Shown here one piece after another: positions 8,084 through 17,133 of a stretch of DNA of 21,175 nt; position 1 is the stretch's first letter, and each line of letters opens with the position of its first letter. The notes below the pieces were generated by a model. The model did no database searches and had not been told where the DNA came from. It was given only the letters and a program-made list of their open reading frames with translations. The stretch comes from Gracilaria caudata (taxonomy: Eukaryota; Rhodophyta; Florideophyceae; Gracilariales; Gracilariaceae), in contig JASCIV010000250.1 in assembly GCA_030374735.1 (NCBI GenBank), forward strand, positions 7,743-28,917, written 5' to 3'. The translations under genes and the position numbers were made by a program.

Positions 8084-8974
8084 TCAGTGCTCAGTCATAT
8101 TAAGCAGATCGTATACGACAACAAATCCATGCTCCAGAGGCTTGATAAGTTGTATGTGATCTGCGAGGGGAAAAGATGCACCTTGGTGGTCGCCATCCAG
8201 ATCTAAGTTTGCATTCTTGTTTGGGGAGGCGTTCACAACTGCAACTTGACTACCACTTTCTTTCACGGACTTCACAAGGCCCTCAAGTGAGACTGCCTCT
8301 AAGGTGTCTTTATCGTCAATACTGACGAATATATTTGCTTTTGGCGGTTGATTCTTCACCAAGTCCTCCCTGATGAATTTGATGTCGAATGCGTATTTTT
8401 CCTCGCGAATAGCTCTGTGGGCTTCTGCAAGTCTTGCAGAGCTAGGATCCAAGCAGAAAATCAATACCCTCTCTTGAGGAGACTCCAAGTTTAACAACCG
8501 TGAAAGAGACCTGAGTATAACTATGTGTTTGTGGCAGGGATAAACTGCGAGGGATGCTAGTTCCTGGTTGTGAATAAGCTCGAACAATATTTCAGATATG
8601 CGATGAACTGATAATGCAGAGATTGTGGTGACTTTTGCCTTGTTGAATTCATTTCCAAGCACCGGTGAAGGAGCTTCTGAGGATGAACCTGTACCCCCAT
8701 TCTCTATTCTAATGCTGGTGTAGTTGGCATGTGCTCGAGCCGTAAGACGGAAAGTAGGAGCAATAGAGAACAAGACGAGCGCAAATAGAAATAAGATCAC
8801 AGTGTGATACTTGCTTGGTGGCTCTTTTCTTCGGCAAGATACAGATGCCGAGCGACTGAGAGTGACAGGAAGAGAGGACGTTGACGTGCTTTGAGTATAT
8901 GTTGAAGTTCGAGACGAAGAGGATTGCATAGATCTTAGTGAACTGGAACCATGATATCCTGGGAAGCCAAACAT
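8084..8974 (-). CDS. Predicted type II single-pass membrane protein
   Basis: A 296-residue protein. Residues 1-55 are Ser/Thr-rich and basic (ending RRKEPPSKYH). A single hydrophobic segment covers about 58-74, followed by a soluble C-terminal region. Three N-glycosylation sequons lie after the membrane segment (Asn84, Asn248, Asn292). A short basic cytosolic tail, one anchor and lumenal sequons are the layout of many Golgi or ER type II enzymes. The C-terminal part alternates strands and helices (ERVLIFCLDPSSARLAEAHRAI at 168-189; NIFVSID at 214-220; SQVAVVNAS at 242-250), which could be a Rossmann-like fold such as a methyltransferase, but no diagnostic motif is present. The ATG at 8974 is the first in the frame and is retained because it gives a sensible anchor topology. 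Function not recognised. It is divergent from the WAPL-like gene. Confidence 0.75.
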   Translation of the reverse strand: MFGFPGYHGSSSLRSMQSSSSRTSTYTQSTSTSSLPVTLSRSASVSCRRKEPPSKYHTVILFLFALVLFSIAPTFRLTARAHANYTSIRIENGGTGSSSEAPSPVLGNEFNKAKVTTISALSVHRISEILFELIHNQELASLAVYPCHKHIVILRSLSRLLNLESPQERVLIFCLDPSSARLAEAHRAIREEKYAFDIKFIREDLVKNQPPKANIFVSIDDKDTLEAVSLEGLVKSVKESGSQVAVVNASPNKNANLDLDGDHQGASFPLADHIQLIKPLEHGFVVVYDLLNMTEH

Positions 8975-9963
8975 TGCAATTGAGTCAAGTTAAGCTGTGG
9001 GAACTATCACAACAGTATTCTGTTCAAAGGCTGTTGAGGTTACATCCATAAGCAACCTCTGCCAAGAACGCGGTTGTGATGAGATTTCAAGTTTTTCGAA
9101 GCTCATCGACGCTTAAATCTCTGCTTTGGAACAGGGACAAGATCGTAACCTTTGGGAAGGGTACAGATTCACATTCTGTGAATGCGGAATAGAAGCCTTC
9201 CCAACAGAAAAGAACTGCCACTTTGGCATAGTTTTTCGGGAACAATCGTTGCTGACAAAGACCTGAAACGGCGCGTAAAGCATAGCAACAAAGGACTGCA
9301 GAACTTGCAGTTTCTGTATAATCTTGAAAGACGAAACAGGATTGCTCTATTCAAATGCGAATTCAAGGACCGATGCTCGCCATGCTCAAGTTCCCTACGC
9401 CATGTTGCGAAGTGGTCGCCGTTTGTAGAATCTCGCTCGAGGAAGATGTCAGAGCAGACGGTTCATCGTGTGGGCTTTTAAGTTGAAAGTTTCAACGCCG
9501 AATCGCAAAACATTTCAATGTTTGATTTCAGATTGTTTCTTTTGGCGGGAACTGAGAAAAACGACAATCGCGCCCTGTAATTGGATGCCACCACCACAAG
9601 CACAATCCAACTCGTCCGGCTTGCCTGCGTGTCTGCATGCGAAGACTTCAATAGAGTCACAACGCCTACGAAACCTCGATAAAACGCCAGCTGCTGCTTG
9701 CTCACCAGCATTCAGGTTAATGTAATGTGCAGAGCGTCATCACAACCTCCCCTTCTCGTTGGCGCCCTTTTGTGACTTTGTTGAACAAATTTCAGTCCAA
9801 CTACACTCTGTATCCCCCTCCAGGTTCGGAAGAGAATGATAATGAAGTGAAGTCTGCACCGGGAGACAATCACATTCTCTCAGACGGGTAACTCGTATCG
9901 TGGTGTCTCAATTTCACACGTCTGTGCTGTGAACCACAAGCGTAACGGTGGCTCATACTCGTT
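8975..9963. other. Divergent intergenic region
   Basis: About 990 bases between two divergently transcribed genes, so both promoters should lie here. No canonical TATA box is evident. A 99-codon frame at 9182-9481 (+) is basic and has no recognisable domain; I do not call it a gene. Small inverted repeats are present, such as ACTGCA/TGCAGT near 9296-9312. Confidence 0.5.
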
Positions 9964-12900
9964 ATGCCGAGGAATTCTGTCAAAAAGCGTAGGGAGGTCT
10001 TTGATCCCAACGCGTTCGAATTTACTGGCGAAGAAGCTATTCAGGCCGACAAGGCAGCAAAATCCCGCCCGACGTACAGAAGACAGAAGTTGTCAATACT
10101 TTCCGCTCTTCCGGACGTGCCAAACCCCTTCACCACACTCGCAGATAGACCAGTTTTGACTTTCACGAGTGCGGAAGACACGGCGAAACGCGATGTACAC
10201 AACCAACATGAGTTCAAGTCCACTCCGAGACGCGCCCAACATTCTATTGGTGTTTCCAGGCGTGAAACGAAACGAACAAAACGCGGTCGAGAAAGAACGG
10301 TATTGCGGACGAAGCCGAAGCTGGTGAAACGCAAACCATCGCTTGAGGCGATTGTTAGTCTATCGATCAAGAGGGAAGTTACGCCAGATCCACCTGTACC
10401 TTCAACTCAGAGCGCAACTCAAGACAGTAGTGAGGCCTCGGGTGCTCTTCGACGTTCTGGGCGAAAACGGTATAGAACTGCGAAAGCGCTTCAAGTCTAT
10501 GAGGAATCACGTAAAAAACCTCGGACGCAGAAGAGACGACGTGGCCGTTCGGATATTGATCCCAAAACAAATACACAAGGAACCGGAATCGGTCCAGAGT
10601 GCGTTCTTGAGTGCGGTGAGTCGCTCCAAGAGGAGAAGAATCCTTCGAAAACCGAAGTGACTCAACCCGTTCACGAGGGAAACAGCGAACTTCATGCAAA
10701 GGCATTGGGAGAGAGGAAATCATCTTCTGATATTGAACAGGTGGATCAACCGAAGGAGAAAGAGTCTTCCGAAATGTTCAGTCAAAGGAAACGCGATTCT
10801 CTTTTGGAAGACAAATCAGATAAAAGCAACTCGGAAATCGACTCGGAAACACATGCGGCTATTGAGAACATGTCTGATAGAATGATCCATCAGAATGAAT
10901 CTAGGCCTTTTAGCCTGCCAGCAGGACGTCCTCGTTCTCCAGCAGAGGGTAATAACGTAGATGAGAGCCAAACACAGGACTTAGAACCGCGATGCTTGAC
11001 CACAAAGCCATCAATGGCGCAATTAGATGAAGAGCAACCCTCAGGATACAGACAACCGAATACTGCCGACAGAAAATCAAACATGCAACAAAGTAGCATT
11101 TCGGATAAAACAAGAAAGGAAGACTCATCGAACAGTACGGGGTTTCATGTTCAGAAAGAGGAATCGCAAGACAGTCGAAAACAGAGAGGCGATATAGCAC
11201 CGAACATGGAGGTTGAACCCTCTCCACTCAGGACTGTAACCAATCCTATGGAGAAAGATCAAGACTCAAGCTTGTTTGTCTCACCCGTGACGCCCACACA
11301 GCCAAAGAACGGGGGCTTAGGATGCATTTCGGATCCGAAAGTTGCTGAAAGTAAGATGAGAGATGCAGCTGAAGGTCAAAATTTACCACATGGCTTGAAA
11401 ATAAAAGAGAGCACTACCTCATCCGAAGCCCCAACATCCGTTACGACCAGCGTACAATGTATGAAGCCGGAAACCCCGGTTTCTTTTGCAAGTGGGCTCG
11501 ATGGACAGCACGGCTGTGTGAGCACTACAGAGCAAAAATCAGAGGCTCAATCACGGTCACCTCAGACCAACGAAGGTTGCGGACAAATCCAAGAACCAAG
11601 TTCGTCTCAAATGGGTAAGGCCTCATTGAGGCGTGGCGACATGGCCTCCGCTGTTGTCCCCCGATGCGAAGATACCACGCGTTTTGCAACGCCAAAACCT
11701 GCGAAAGCGATGACGGATGGTTCTGCGAATCACGCCAGAGAAATGGTATTGCAAGACGATGAGGTATCAGAAGTACACGAGTATGAGCGAGAGCCTAATC
11801 ACAATTTCACAGCAGAAGAAGAACTGAAGAACACCCGAAGTGAACATTCTATGAAGCCTCCCGAACAAGCAACGCCCATGCAGTCTGTAGCGGAGATCAC
11901 AGCCCCTTCAGAAGATAAAGTGCAATCTCTTCGAAGGAACATGGAACGAACAGGAAGTCCTGAGATGAAGACCGATCTTTCTACCAACTTGACTAAATGT
12001 CAAACTGAAGGTTCAATAGAAGAGATGCAGCACGAAAGCTTATCGCTTGGTCGGCCCGCGAAGCACACACAGAGGGGAAGTGTGGACGCTCAGTTTCCTC
12101 AGAAGGACATAGCGCGATCCTCATCTGAGGCGACACATATCGACTCTGACAAAAGGTGCAAATCATTCGCGACCGCATCACTAGGAAAACGTGAAATCGA
12201 GGAAGAGTGCAACGTACCGATAATAACAACGAATCATGGAGAATGTAAAACCACTCAAAACGCTAAACTCTCATTACAAGAATCCCGCAAAGGAAAACAA
12301 ACGTTTTCCAAACGGGTTCGTTTCGTAGAGCCTGAAAAGTCTTCCCTGCCGAGCGTGGGCCGCAAGGGATGTAGTGATATTATGAAAATGAGGATGCGGA
12401 AGGCTAGACGCAGGCAAATGACTCCGTTGGTGCCAAATGGCCCAAATGTTACCGTGATGACTATGCGTGGATCTGGACCGAATGAAAAAGAAAGGCGAGT
12501 GTACTTGGACGAGCTGCAATATCTTCTTGATGGTGTTTTCAAGCCGAGTGGAAAGGCAGAAGAGAAGTCACCTCAGCTTGAAAGCCAGTTGATATCGAAG
12601 ACTCTCATTTCGCTTACGCAACTATTGATGAGGAAGTCCCGCGAGGTGAGTTCTTCGGAAGAAGATGAAAGTGATAGTGCTCTGATTCAAATTTTGTCTA
12701 CACAACCCGCGTTGTTCAGGAGCATGGTAAGTCAATTATGTGGGGTTTTCGGCAAGTCGAGGAGTATTGATGCAATGCTAGCTGTCGTCTTTGTGCTTAT
12801 TTTCAGAGCAACTCCTAAGCTTTGTCTCATCAATGCAGTTGAGCTCGATATTCTTCTCAACGCCTTTTTCCGGAGTAGCGCCGCCGCCTTGAAAGAGAAT

Positions 12901-14244
12901 GAAGAGGAAAGTACAAAGAAGTCTTTGACTGCAAAAGAAGGCAAGGGAGTTGACACAAAGAAGCGACGGGGACGACTTGCCAAACGTTTCGAAGAATCGG
13001 AGGCCGAGAGTTCTGTTTTATCTGCGTTGAACAAAGTGGTGATGGAAGCAAGTATTGCAGAAGAATTCTCTGGGTTTAAGAACGAGGCCGTCGCAGGATC
13101 TCATCTTATAGCCATGGCCCTTTCTCTCGTAATGTGTTTTCATGGGAATCTCCGTTCCTTGATGCGAGAAAATCGAAGATTGGACAAAGTAGTTGCCGTT
13201 CTTTACAGCTGTGAGAAGCTCCTGGTCCAAAAGACAGGTTCAAACGCAGAAGAAAAGAAGCTGCACTTTGTTCATAACGAAGCATCCACATCATGGGTAG
13301 TCTTGGGAGCATCCCTAAAAGTTCTCGAGTTCGCTATCTTAGACAAAGTCTGCCAAGTGAAAACAGCTCGTGAGAGCAGACTTTGTGCCATTGTTGTCGA
13401 TGTCATTCGCAGCGTCAAGTGTCTTCGTGAGGGTATGTTTGGCAGCGAATGGATTCTTTCGGCAGCTCTGCGAGTGGCCATTAACTTATGCCACGGCTTC
13501 GGAGAAGCATCCCGTCAATTCGTGAAGCAAAAAGGCCATGAGCTGGCCCTTATGTGGGTCACAAAAGAGTGCTACGTTGCCGGATTGTTATCCGGAGAAC
13601 ATGAGCACCATTGTACGGACGGCATCCATGAAAGCTTTGACGTTCGAGTTCTTTGTCTGGCGTTGCTCGCAACGGTGGTTGATCAAGAGCGGGATATTTG
13701 TGGTCAGTTTCATACGTTGAACGTGACAGGCTTTAAGGAAAGGATCTCTGGGGGTTTACAAATAGCAATAGAAGTTTTACAAGCAGCTGAGACGAGTTTG
13801 GAAACAGCTGATGAAGAGGCCCAGGCTAAAGATGATGAAGAAGCGGGACGACGACGACCACCAGATACATCAGAACGCAAACATCTTACTGAGAGAGCAG
13901 AACAAGTATTGGAGAGGAGGATTACCATAGGGTACGCATCTCTGCTTGTTGGAGCACTCGTTCACGAGAATGTGAAGAACAGAGAGATGGCGGAGAAGTT
14001 AATACCATCGAATAACTTGATTGGGATCGCTGCTGTTCTAACAGGATTCTTGGAGTTTCACCATGAGGTTGGAATCATATCTGGAAGCATGGATCGCATG
14101 TACGCTCGTATCATTGATAGTCTGGTTAAGCCGTTCCACAGAGAGGATACAGTGGTGGTCGAGAGTGGAGAGAGTTTTGACGTTGGCCATAACCGCGGCA
14201 AGCAGGAAGACGCTTCATTACCACCAGAAGCAGAATGTACATAG
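9964..14244 (+). CDS. WAPL: WAPL-like cohesin-release factor
   Basis: A 1426-residue protein, longer than animal WAPL (about 1190). WAPL binds PDS5 and cohesin and opens the ring to release it from chromatin. Residues about 1-840 are mostly disordered, rich in Ser, Glu, Lys and Gln. They include a basic nuclear-localisation-like patch (about 160-197, containing RRSGRKRYR and KRRRGRSD). Residues from about 846 (VYLDELQYLLDGVF) to the end form helical repeats matching the WAPL C-terminal domain: alternating ALRVAINLCHGFGEASRQF and LCLALLATVVDQERD helices, then YASLLVGALV, NREMAEKLIPSNNLIGIAAVL and FLEFHHEVGIIS near 1324-1375. This last block is the best match to plant and animal WAPL ends. Charged inserts interrupt the domain at about 977-1017 and 1280-1305. 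PTYRRQK (36-42) resembles the N-terminal PDS5-binding YSR-type motif. The family call rests on remembered similarity. Confidence 0.72.
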   Translation: MPRNSVKKRREVFDPNAFEFTGEEAIQADKAAKSRPTYRRQKLSILSALPDVPNPFTTLADRPVLTFTSAEDTAKRDVHNQHEFKSTPRRAQHSIGVSRRETKRTKRGRERTVLRTKPKLVKRKPSLEAIVSLSIKREVTPDPPVPSTQSATQDSSEASGALRRSGRKRYRTAKALQVYEESRKKPRTQKRRRGRSDIDPKTNTQGTGIGPECVLECGESLQEEKNPSKTEVTQPVHEGNSELHAKALGERKSSSDIEQVDQPKEKESSEMFSQRKRDSLLEDKSDKSNSEIDSETHAAIENMSDRMIHQNESRPFSLPAGRPRSPAEGNNVDESQTQDLEPRCLTTKPSMAQLDEEQPSGYRQPNTADRKSNMQQSSISDKTRKEDSSNSTGFHVQKEESQDSRKQRGDIAPNMEVEPSPLRTVTNPMEKDQDSSLFVSPVTPTQPKNGGLGCISDPKVAESKMRDAAEGQNLPHGLKIKESTTSSEAPTSVTTSVQCMKPETPVSFASGLDGQHGCVSTTEQKSEAQSRSPQTNEGCGQIQEPSSSQMGKASLRRGDMASAVVPRCEDTTRFATPKPAKAMTDGSANHAREMVLQDDEVSEVHEYEREPNHNFTAEEELKNTRSEHSMKPPEQATPMQSVAEITAPSEDKVQSLRRNMERTGSPEMKTDLSTNLTKCQTEGSIEEMQHESLSLGRPAKHTQRGSVDAQFPQKDIARSSSEATHIDSDKRCKSFATASLGKREIEEECNVPIITTNHGECKTTQNAKLSLQESRKGKQTFSKRVRFVEPEKSSLPSVGRKGCSDIMKMRMRKARRRQMTPLVPNGPNVTVMTMRGSGPNEKERRVYLDELQYLLDGVFKPSGKAEEKSPQLESQLISKTLISLTQLLMRKSREVSSSEEDESDSALIQILSTQPALFRSMVSQLCGVFGKSRSIDAMLAVVFVLIFRATPKLCLINAVELDILLNAFFRSSAAALKENEEESTKKSLTAKEGKGVDTKKRRGRLAKRFEESEAESSVLSALNKVVMEASIAEEFSGFKNEAVAGSHLIAMALSLVMCFHGNLRSLMRENRRLDKVVAVLYSCEKLLVQKTGSNAEEKKLHFVHNEASTSWVVLGASLKVLEFAILDKVCQVKTARESRLCAIVVDVIRSVKCLREGMFGSEWILSAALRVAINLCHGFGEASRQFVKQKGHELALMWVTKECYVAGLLSGEHEHHCTDGIHESFDVRVLCLALLATVVDQERDICGQFHTLNVTGFKERISGGLQIAIEVLQAAETSLETADEEAQAKDDEEAGRRRPPDTSERKHLTERAEQVLERRITIGYASLLVGALVHENVKNREMAEKLIPSNNLIGIAAVLTGFLEFHHEVGIISGSMDRMYARIIDSLVKPFHREDTVVVESGESFDVGHNRGKQEDASLPPEAECT

Positions 14245-14266
14245 ACTCCCTATTAGAGGACACACG

Positions 14267-14305
14267 TAGACTTCAGTTCATAGAACCTAGACTTCATTCA
14301 TGAAC
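14267..14305. repeat. Imperfect direct repeat downstream of the WAPL-like gene
   Basis: TAGACTTCAGTTCATAGAAC (14267-14286) is followed by a shorter version, TAGACTTCATTCATGAAC (14288-14305). It lies in the presumed 3' UTR, just after the stop codon at 14242-14244. Confidence 0.75.
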
Positions 14306-14439
14306 AGAGATACAGTGAATAGCCGAGACAAGAACAGCGATCATCCTGAATATCATACACTCAGGCAAGGACGGGGTGACTTTTGTTTGGCCACTCCGCA
14401 TATGTTTGATTATATTTTACGTAACATGAGCACTTCTGT

Positions 14440-15606
14440 TTACTGAAAGATACGTCGCAGCCGCAAAACTGCTAGAACACCTCGGAAGAACATAACTGAT
14501 GTGGCAAAGGAAAGTCCGCTGACGATCCAAAAAGCGGCGGGGTCTTCTTCCATTCCAGTTAACAAATTCATTCCGAACAGTCCTGCTACGAGGCCTCCAA
14601 CGCCGACACTTACCGCCCCAAGATTCAAAAAAATATCTAGTCGAAGAACTCGATTACGCATAGCATCGAGTCTGATTTGTGTTGCGTTTTCTGTTGTTTT
14701 AATAGCTTGTTGGGCAGATGTGATTTCACTATACACAGTATCAATTTGTTTCATGTAGTTCTCTAACATCATTTCGACTTCATCATGCTGATCCACTCGT
14801 CTTCTGACCCCGGTTTCTTTAAAACTTGAAAGGTACATAAGGCTCATGTCTTCCTGCAGTTCATATGTTAGTACGATAAAGAGACACAGAAGATTAGGGA
14901 TAGAGAAAACTTTACTTACGTCAGACACCAATACCTCATTTAAGGCCGCCCGTGTTTGGGAAACTTTAGAACTGAATTCATTAAGGGCATTTTCCAGAGG
15001 AAGCAAGCGATCCATGCAGTTCTGCACAGTGCCTCCACCGAAGTCTTGAGTTGTGGAGAGGGTATCCAGTACCAGGTCCAAGCTTGGAATAAGAGTGCCA
15101 ATGGTGGCATTAAAAGTTGAGACAATCTCCACAAGGACAGCTTCTATGGCTCGAAACTCAAATGGCATCGGATGGGTAGGCGCGTCCAGTCTTCGTTGAA
15201 GTCTTGGGAGAAAGTACTCAACAGCTGGATTAGTTGGGTCAAATGCAAGGACGCGATCAGCGAGAACAATTACTCGCACGTGTGCCAAATGAACGATGAT
15301 TGCACTTTGTCGGGGAAGAATCGCTGGAGCTTGTGAGCGGAAACTGGGATCTACTACACGAAGGTCGCGTACCATCAAACCAAGCTCTTGCGCAGCATCT
15401 GCCTTTTGAATAAATGTTCCTCTAGGGGCTTTCTTAGAACATAGCTCCACTGCAGCCAACGGTACCGCTGCTGGTGCTTCCATTCGCGTGGACGGAAAAT
15501 ATCGTCGCTGTGTATAGAGGCATGAAGCTCTTTTGATAGGGTGATTTCTCCATGATACTTGAGCCGCACGAAGACATGCACGCAACATCGTATCAAGTGA
15601 GCACAA
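14440..15606 (-). CDS. MRS2: Mitochondrial MRS2-type Mg2+ channel, one intron
   Basis: CorA/MRS2 family channel for Mg2+ entry into mitochondria. The coding sequence is 15606-14920 joined to 14853-14440, giving 366 residues; reading straight through gives 388 with 22 intron-derived residues. Residues 1-45 are basic, with Arg, Ser and hydrophobics and almost no acids, like a mitochondrial presequence. A long helical region follows. After splicing, SD|EDMSLMYLS restores the acidic segment followed by MYL that is typical of MRS2. Near the C terminus are RNRVLRLDIFLN, the first membrane helix ending in GLFGMN (GMN at 323-325 of the spliced protein), an acidic loop (GMEEDP) and a second helix ending in basic residues. 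GMN plus the acidic loop are diagnostic. The length is shorter than yeast MRS2 (about 470), as in plant and algal relatives. The first ATG at 15606 was chosen; Met7 is an alternative. Confidence 0.93.
   Translation of the reverse strand: MCSLDTMLRACLRAAQVSWRNHPIKRASCLYTQRRYFPSTRMEAPAAVPLAAVELCSKKAPRGTFIQKADAAQELGLMVRDLRVVDPSFRSQAPAILPRQSAIIVHLAHVRVIVLADRVLAFDPTNPAVEYFLPRLQRRLDAPTHPMPFEFRAIEAVLVEIVSTFNATIGTLIPSLDLVLDTLSTTQDFGGGTVQNCMDRLLPLENALNEFSSKVSQTRAALNEVLVSDVSKVFSIPNLLCLFIVLTYELQEDMSLMYLSSFKETGVRRRVDQHDEVEMMLENYMKQIDTVYSEITSAQQAIKTTENATQIRLDAMRNRVLRLDIFLNLGAVSVGVGGLVAGLFGMNLLTGMEEDPAAFWIVSGLSFATSVMFFRGVLAVLRLRRIFQ
14854..14919 (-). other. 66-nt spliceosomal intron in MRS2
   Basis: On the minus strand the intron begins GTAAGT (14919-14914), has a TACTAAC branch site near its end, and ends CTGCAG (last base 14854). 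Its length is 22 codons, it lies in phase 0 and has no stop, so translation could read through it. The encoded peptide (starting VSKVFSIPNLL) breaks the conserved acidic MYL region, and removing it restores the family pattern. Confidence 0.93.
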
Positions 15607-16345
15607 TCGAATTCGGCTATGATAGAGTCATTCCAAGCGTGACGATCCGGTCAAGAATGCCTGCAATCTTAGACTGATTTTTTCATCCCCGCACTGTCGT
15701 CGATGCGGTTGAGGGCTACCTCCGTACGAAGTGTTTTCTTGGATTGTGTTCGGCAACTCTTAAAGGCCAAAAGTGGCTGTGACGACGGGATAAGCATGCG
15801 GTGCTCCCTGCTCCAAGACTTCCTGCAGGAGTCCTGGCTGTCAACATATCGTTCGTTACGTCTCTGTCTCAAATCCCCTTCTGTCAGCGTTACCGATGCT
15901 GACAGAACGATAACCCAGCCTATTTTTCCCAACTGCAGGTGTTTTATTTTCCATTCTTCGCAAGCGTATTTTCCGTTGCACACAAAGCACTTCGATGGAG
16001 CGTGTAGAGTTATGCGCTTGCGGAATGGCAAAGGAATGAACACGAACGGGAAGAGTCGATAAAACGATTACCGGCTCCAAAGGAATAACTGTCAAAACAT
16101 GTGCAGGCTTTACTTTCTGTGACGGTGTGGTGTAGCGCAGGGTTCTAACTTGCATTCATGTTTCGCGTCGGCAATTACACAGGCAACATACACTTGCAGC
16201 ATTCTTCCTGTAGTGATGATCCTAAGGAATGTCAATACCCCTATGCAACGCGCGCAAACTCCCTGTGAAGCACCAGACATTCTGATTTGTCATTCCGCAA
16301 CTGACATATCGGATCAGAAGTCCAAAGTCGTCAGCGGGGGTTGAA
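15607..16345. other. Intergenic stretch, no supported gene
   Basis: It holds the MRS2 upstream region and the S27a 3' flank. Open frames of about 120 codons on both strands (15669-16062) overlap each other and have no recognisable domain. A perfect 10-bp inverted repeat lies at 15879-15907. A weak box C/D snoRNA-like arrangement lies at 16213-16304. Confidence 0.5.
15879..15907. repeat. 10-bp inverted repeat (stem-loop)
   Basis: TTCTGTCAGC (15879-15888) and GCTGACAGAA (15898-15907) are exact complements around a 9-base loop. An outer pair, TATCGTTC (15847-15854) and GAACGATA (15905-15912), offers an alternative longer hairpin. Confidence 0.85.
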
Positions 16346-16807
16346 TTAAGACTGAACATATGTAAGACTACACTTTCCGCAGTAGACACGATCCTTATGT
16401 TGGGCCATGAAGACACCAGCTCCGCAAGTATCGGCCGGACATTCCCGCCTCAATCGCTCAATTCTTCCATCAGCGTCGATCTTGTAGTAGTTGAGCACGG
16501 CCAATTTAACAGTCTTATGCTTATGCTTGATCTTTTTCGGCTTCGTGTAGGTCTTCTTCTTACGTTTCTTTCCACCACCACGCAGCCTGGCTAGTGCGAA
16601 AATGTTGGCACCATCAAAGATACCGAGCTCCTCAAGCGACTGATCTTCTGATGTAAGATCCCGAGTAGCGTGTGTAAGACGCAGGTCATCGACAGGAATC
16701 TGCTCAACGTCAGCGGCAGCAGCGAACAAATCTGCTGTGGTCTCGATCGACGAGAGCACCGCCGTGCTACCCGAGATAGTCTTGAGGAAGATTTGTCTTG
16801 GAGCCAT
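16346..16807 (-). CDS. RPS27A: Ubiquitin-like / ribosomal protein S27a (eS31) fusion
   Basis: A 153-residue precursor. Residues 1-78 are a ubiquitin-fold leader ending LRGG, where a deubiquitinase would cut. Residues 79-153 are ribosomal protein eS31 of the small subunit, about 75 residues as in yeast. It starts GKKRKKK, has KIKHKHK, and carries the zinc-binding cysteines CPADTC (123-128) and CGKC (143-146). The eS31 half is highly conserved, but the leader is strongly diverged. It keeps QIFLKT, the IP turn and RLRGG. Of the seven ubiquitin lysines only the K6 equivalent (Lys9) remains: the K48 position is Arg and the K63 position is Asp, and Ile44 of the hydrophobic patch is Thr. It has three extra N-terminal residues. 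It probably acts as a cleavable folding or expression partner rather than as ubiquitin. There is no intron. It is divergent from the U5 gene. Confidence 0.95.
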   Translation of the reverse strand: MAPRQIFLKTISGSTAVLSSIETTADLFAAAADVEQIPVDDLRLTHATRDLTSEDQSLEELGIFDGANIFALARLRGGGKKRKKKTYTKPKKIKHKHKTVKLAVLNYYKIDADGRIERLRRECPADTCGAGVFMAQHKDRVYCGKCSLTYVQS

Positions 16808-17133
16808 GTTTGTAATTACACAGCTCAGTGGCGATACAGATGTTCACGGTTTGTTGGGTAGACGGCCTCGTGAATGCCGAGCGCAGTCAGTCCTAGACGG
16901 TCTATCGGTGTTTACTTGTATTAGCCAAAGCAACGAGTGCAACGAGTGCTGCTTCGACAGTGCCGGGCGTCGGCGGGAAGCTGCGAAGAGGTACTCATCC
17001 CGTCGTCGTCATGGGGAACACTCACACGTGTACTATGTTGACACATTTTGTCGTGTAACCCTCATAAAAAACGACAAAAAAATAGCGGTTGCAGATCGTC
17101 TGCCGGGCACGTTAGATGTGTACTTCGGATCAG
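16808..17133. promoter_or_regulatory. Divergent upstream region, S27a and U5
   Basis: About 330 bases between the S27a start codon (-) and the U5 TATA box (+), so it should serve both. A 9-base tandem GCAACGAGT (16930-16947) is the only repeat seen. No TATA box is evident on the S27a side. Open frames crossing it look like chance. Confidence 0.5.

Noticed and set aside
9182..9481. 99-codon plus-strand frame in the divergent gap
   Set aside because: Its basic composition has no domain or codon bias. It may be leader or chance sequence.
15669..16062. Overlapping 119- and 124-codon frames on opposite strands
   Set aside because: No recognisable content and no support favouring one strand.
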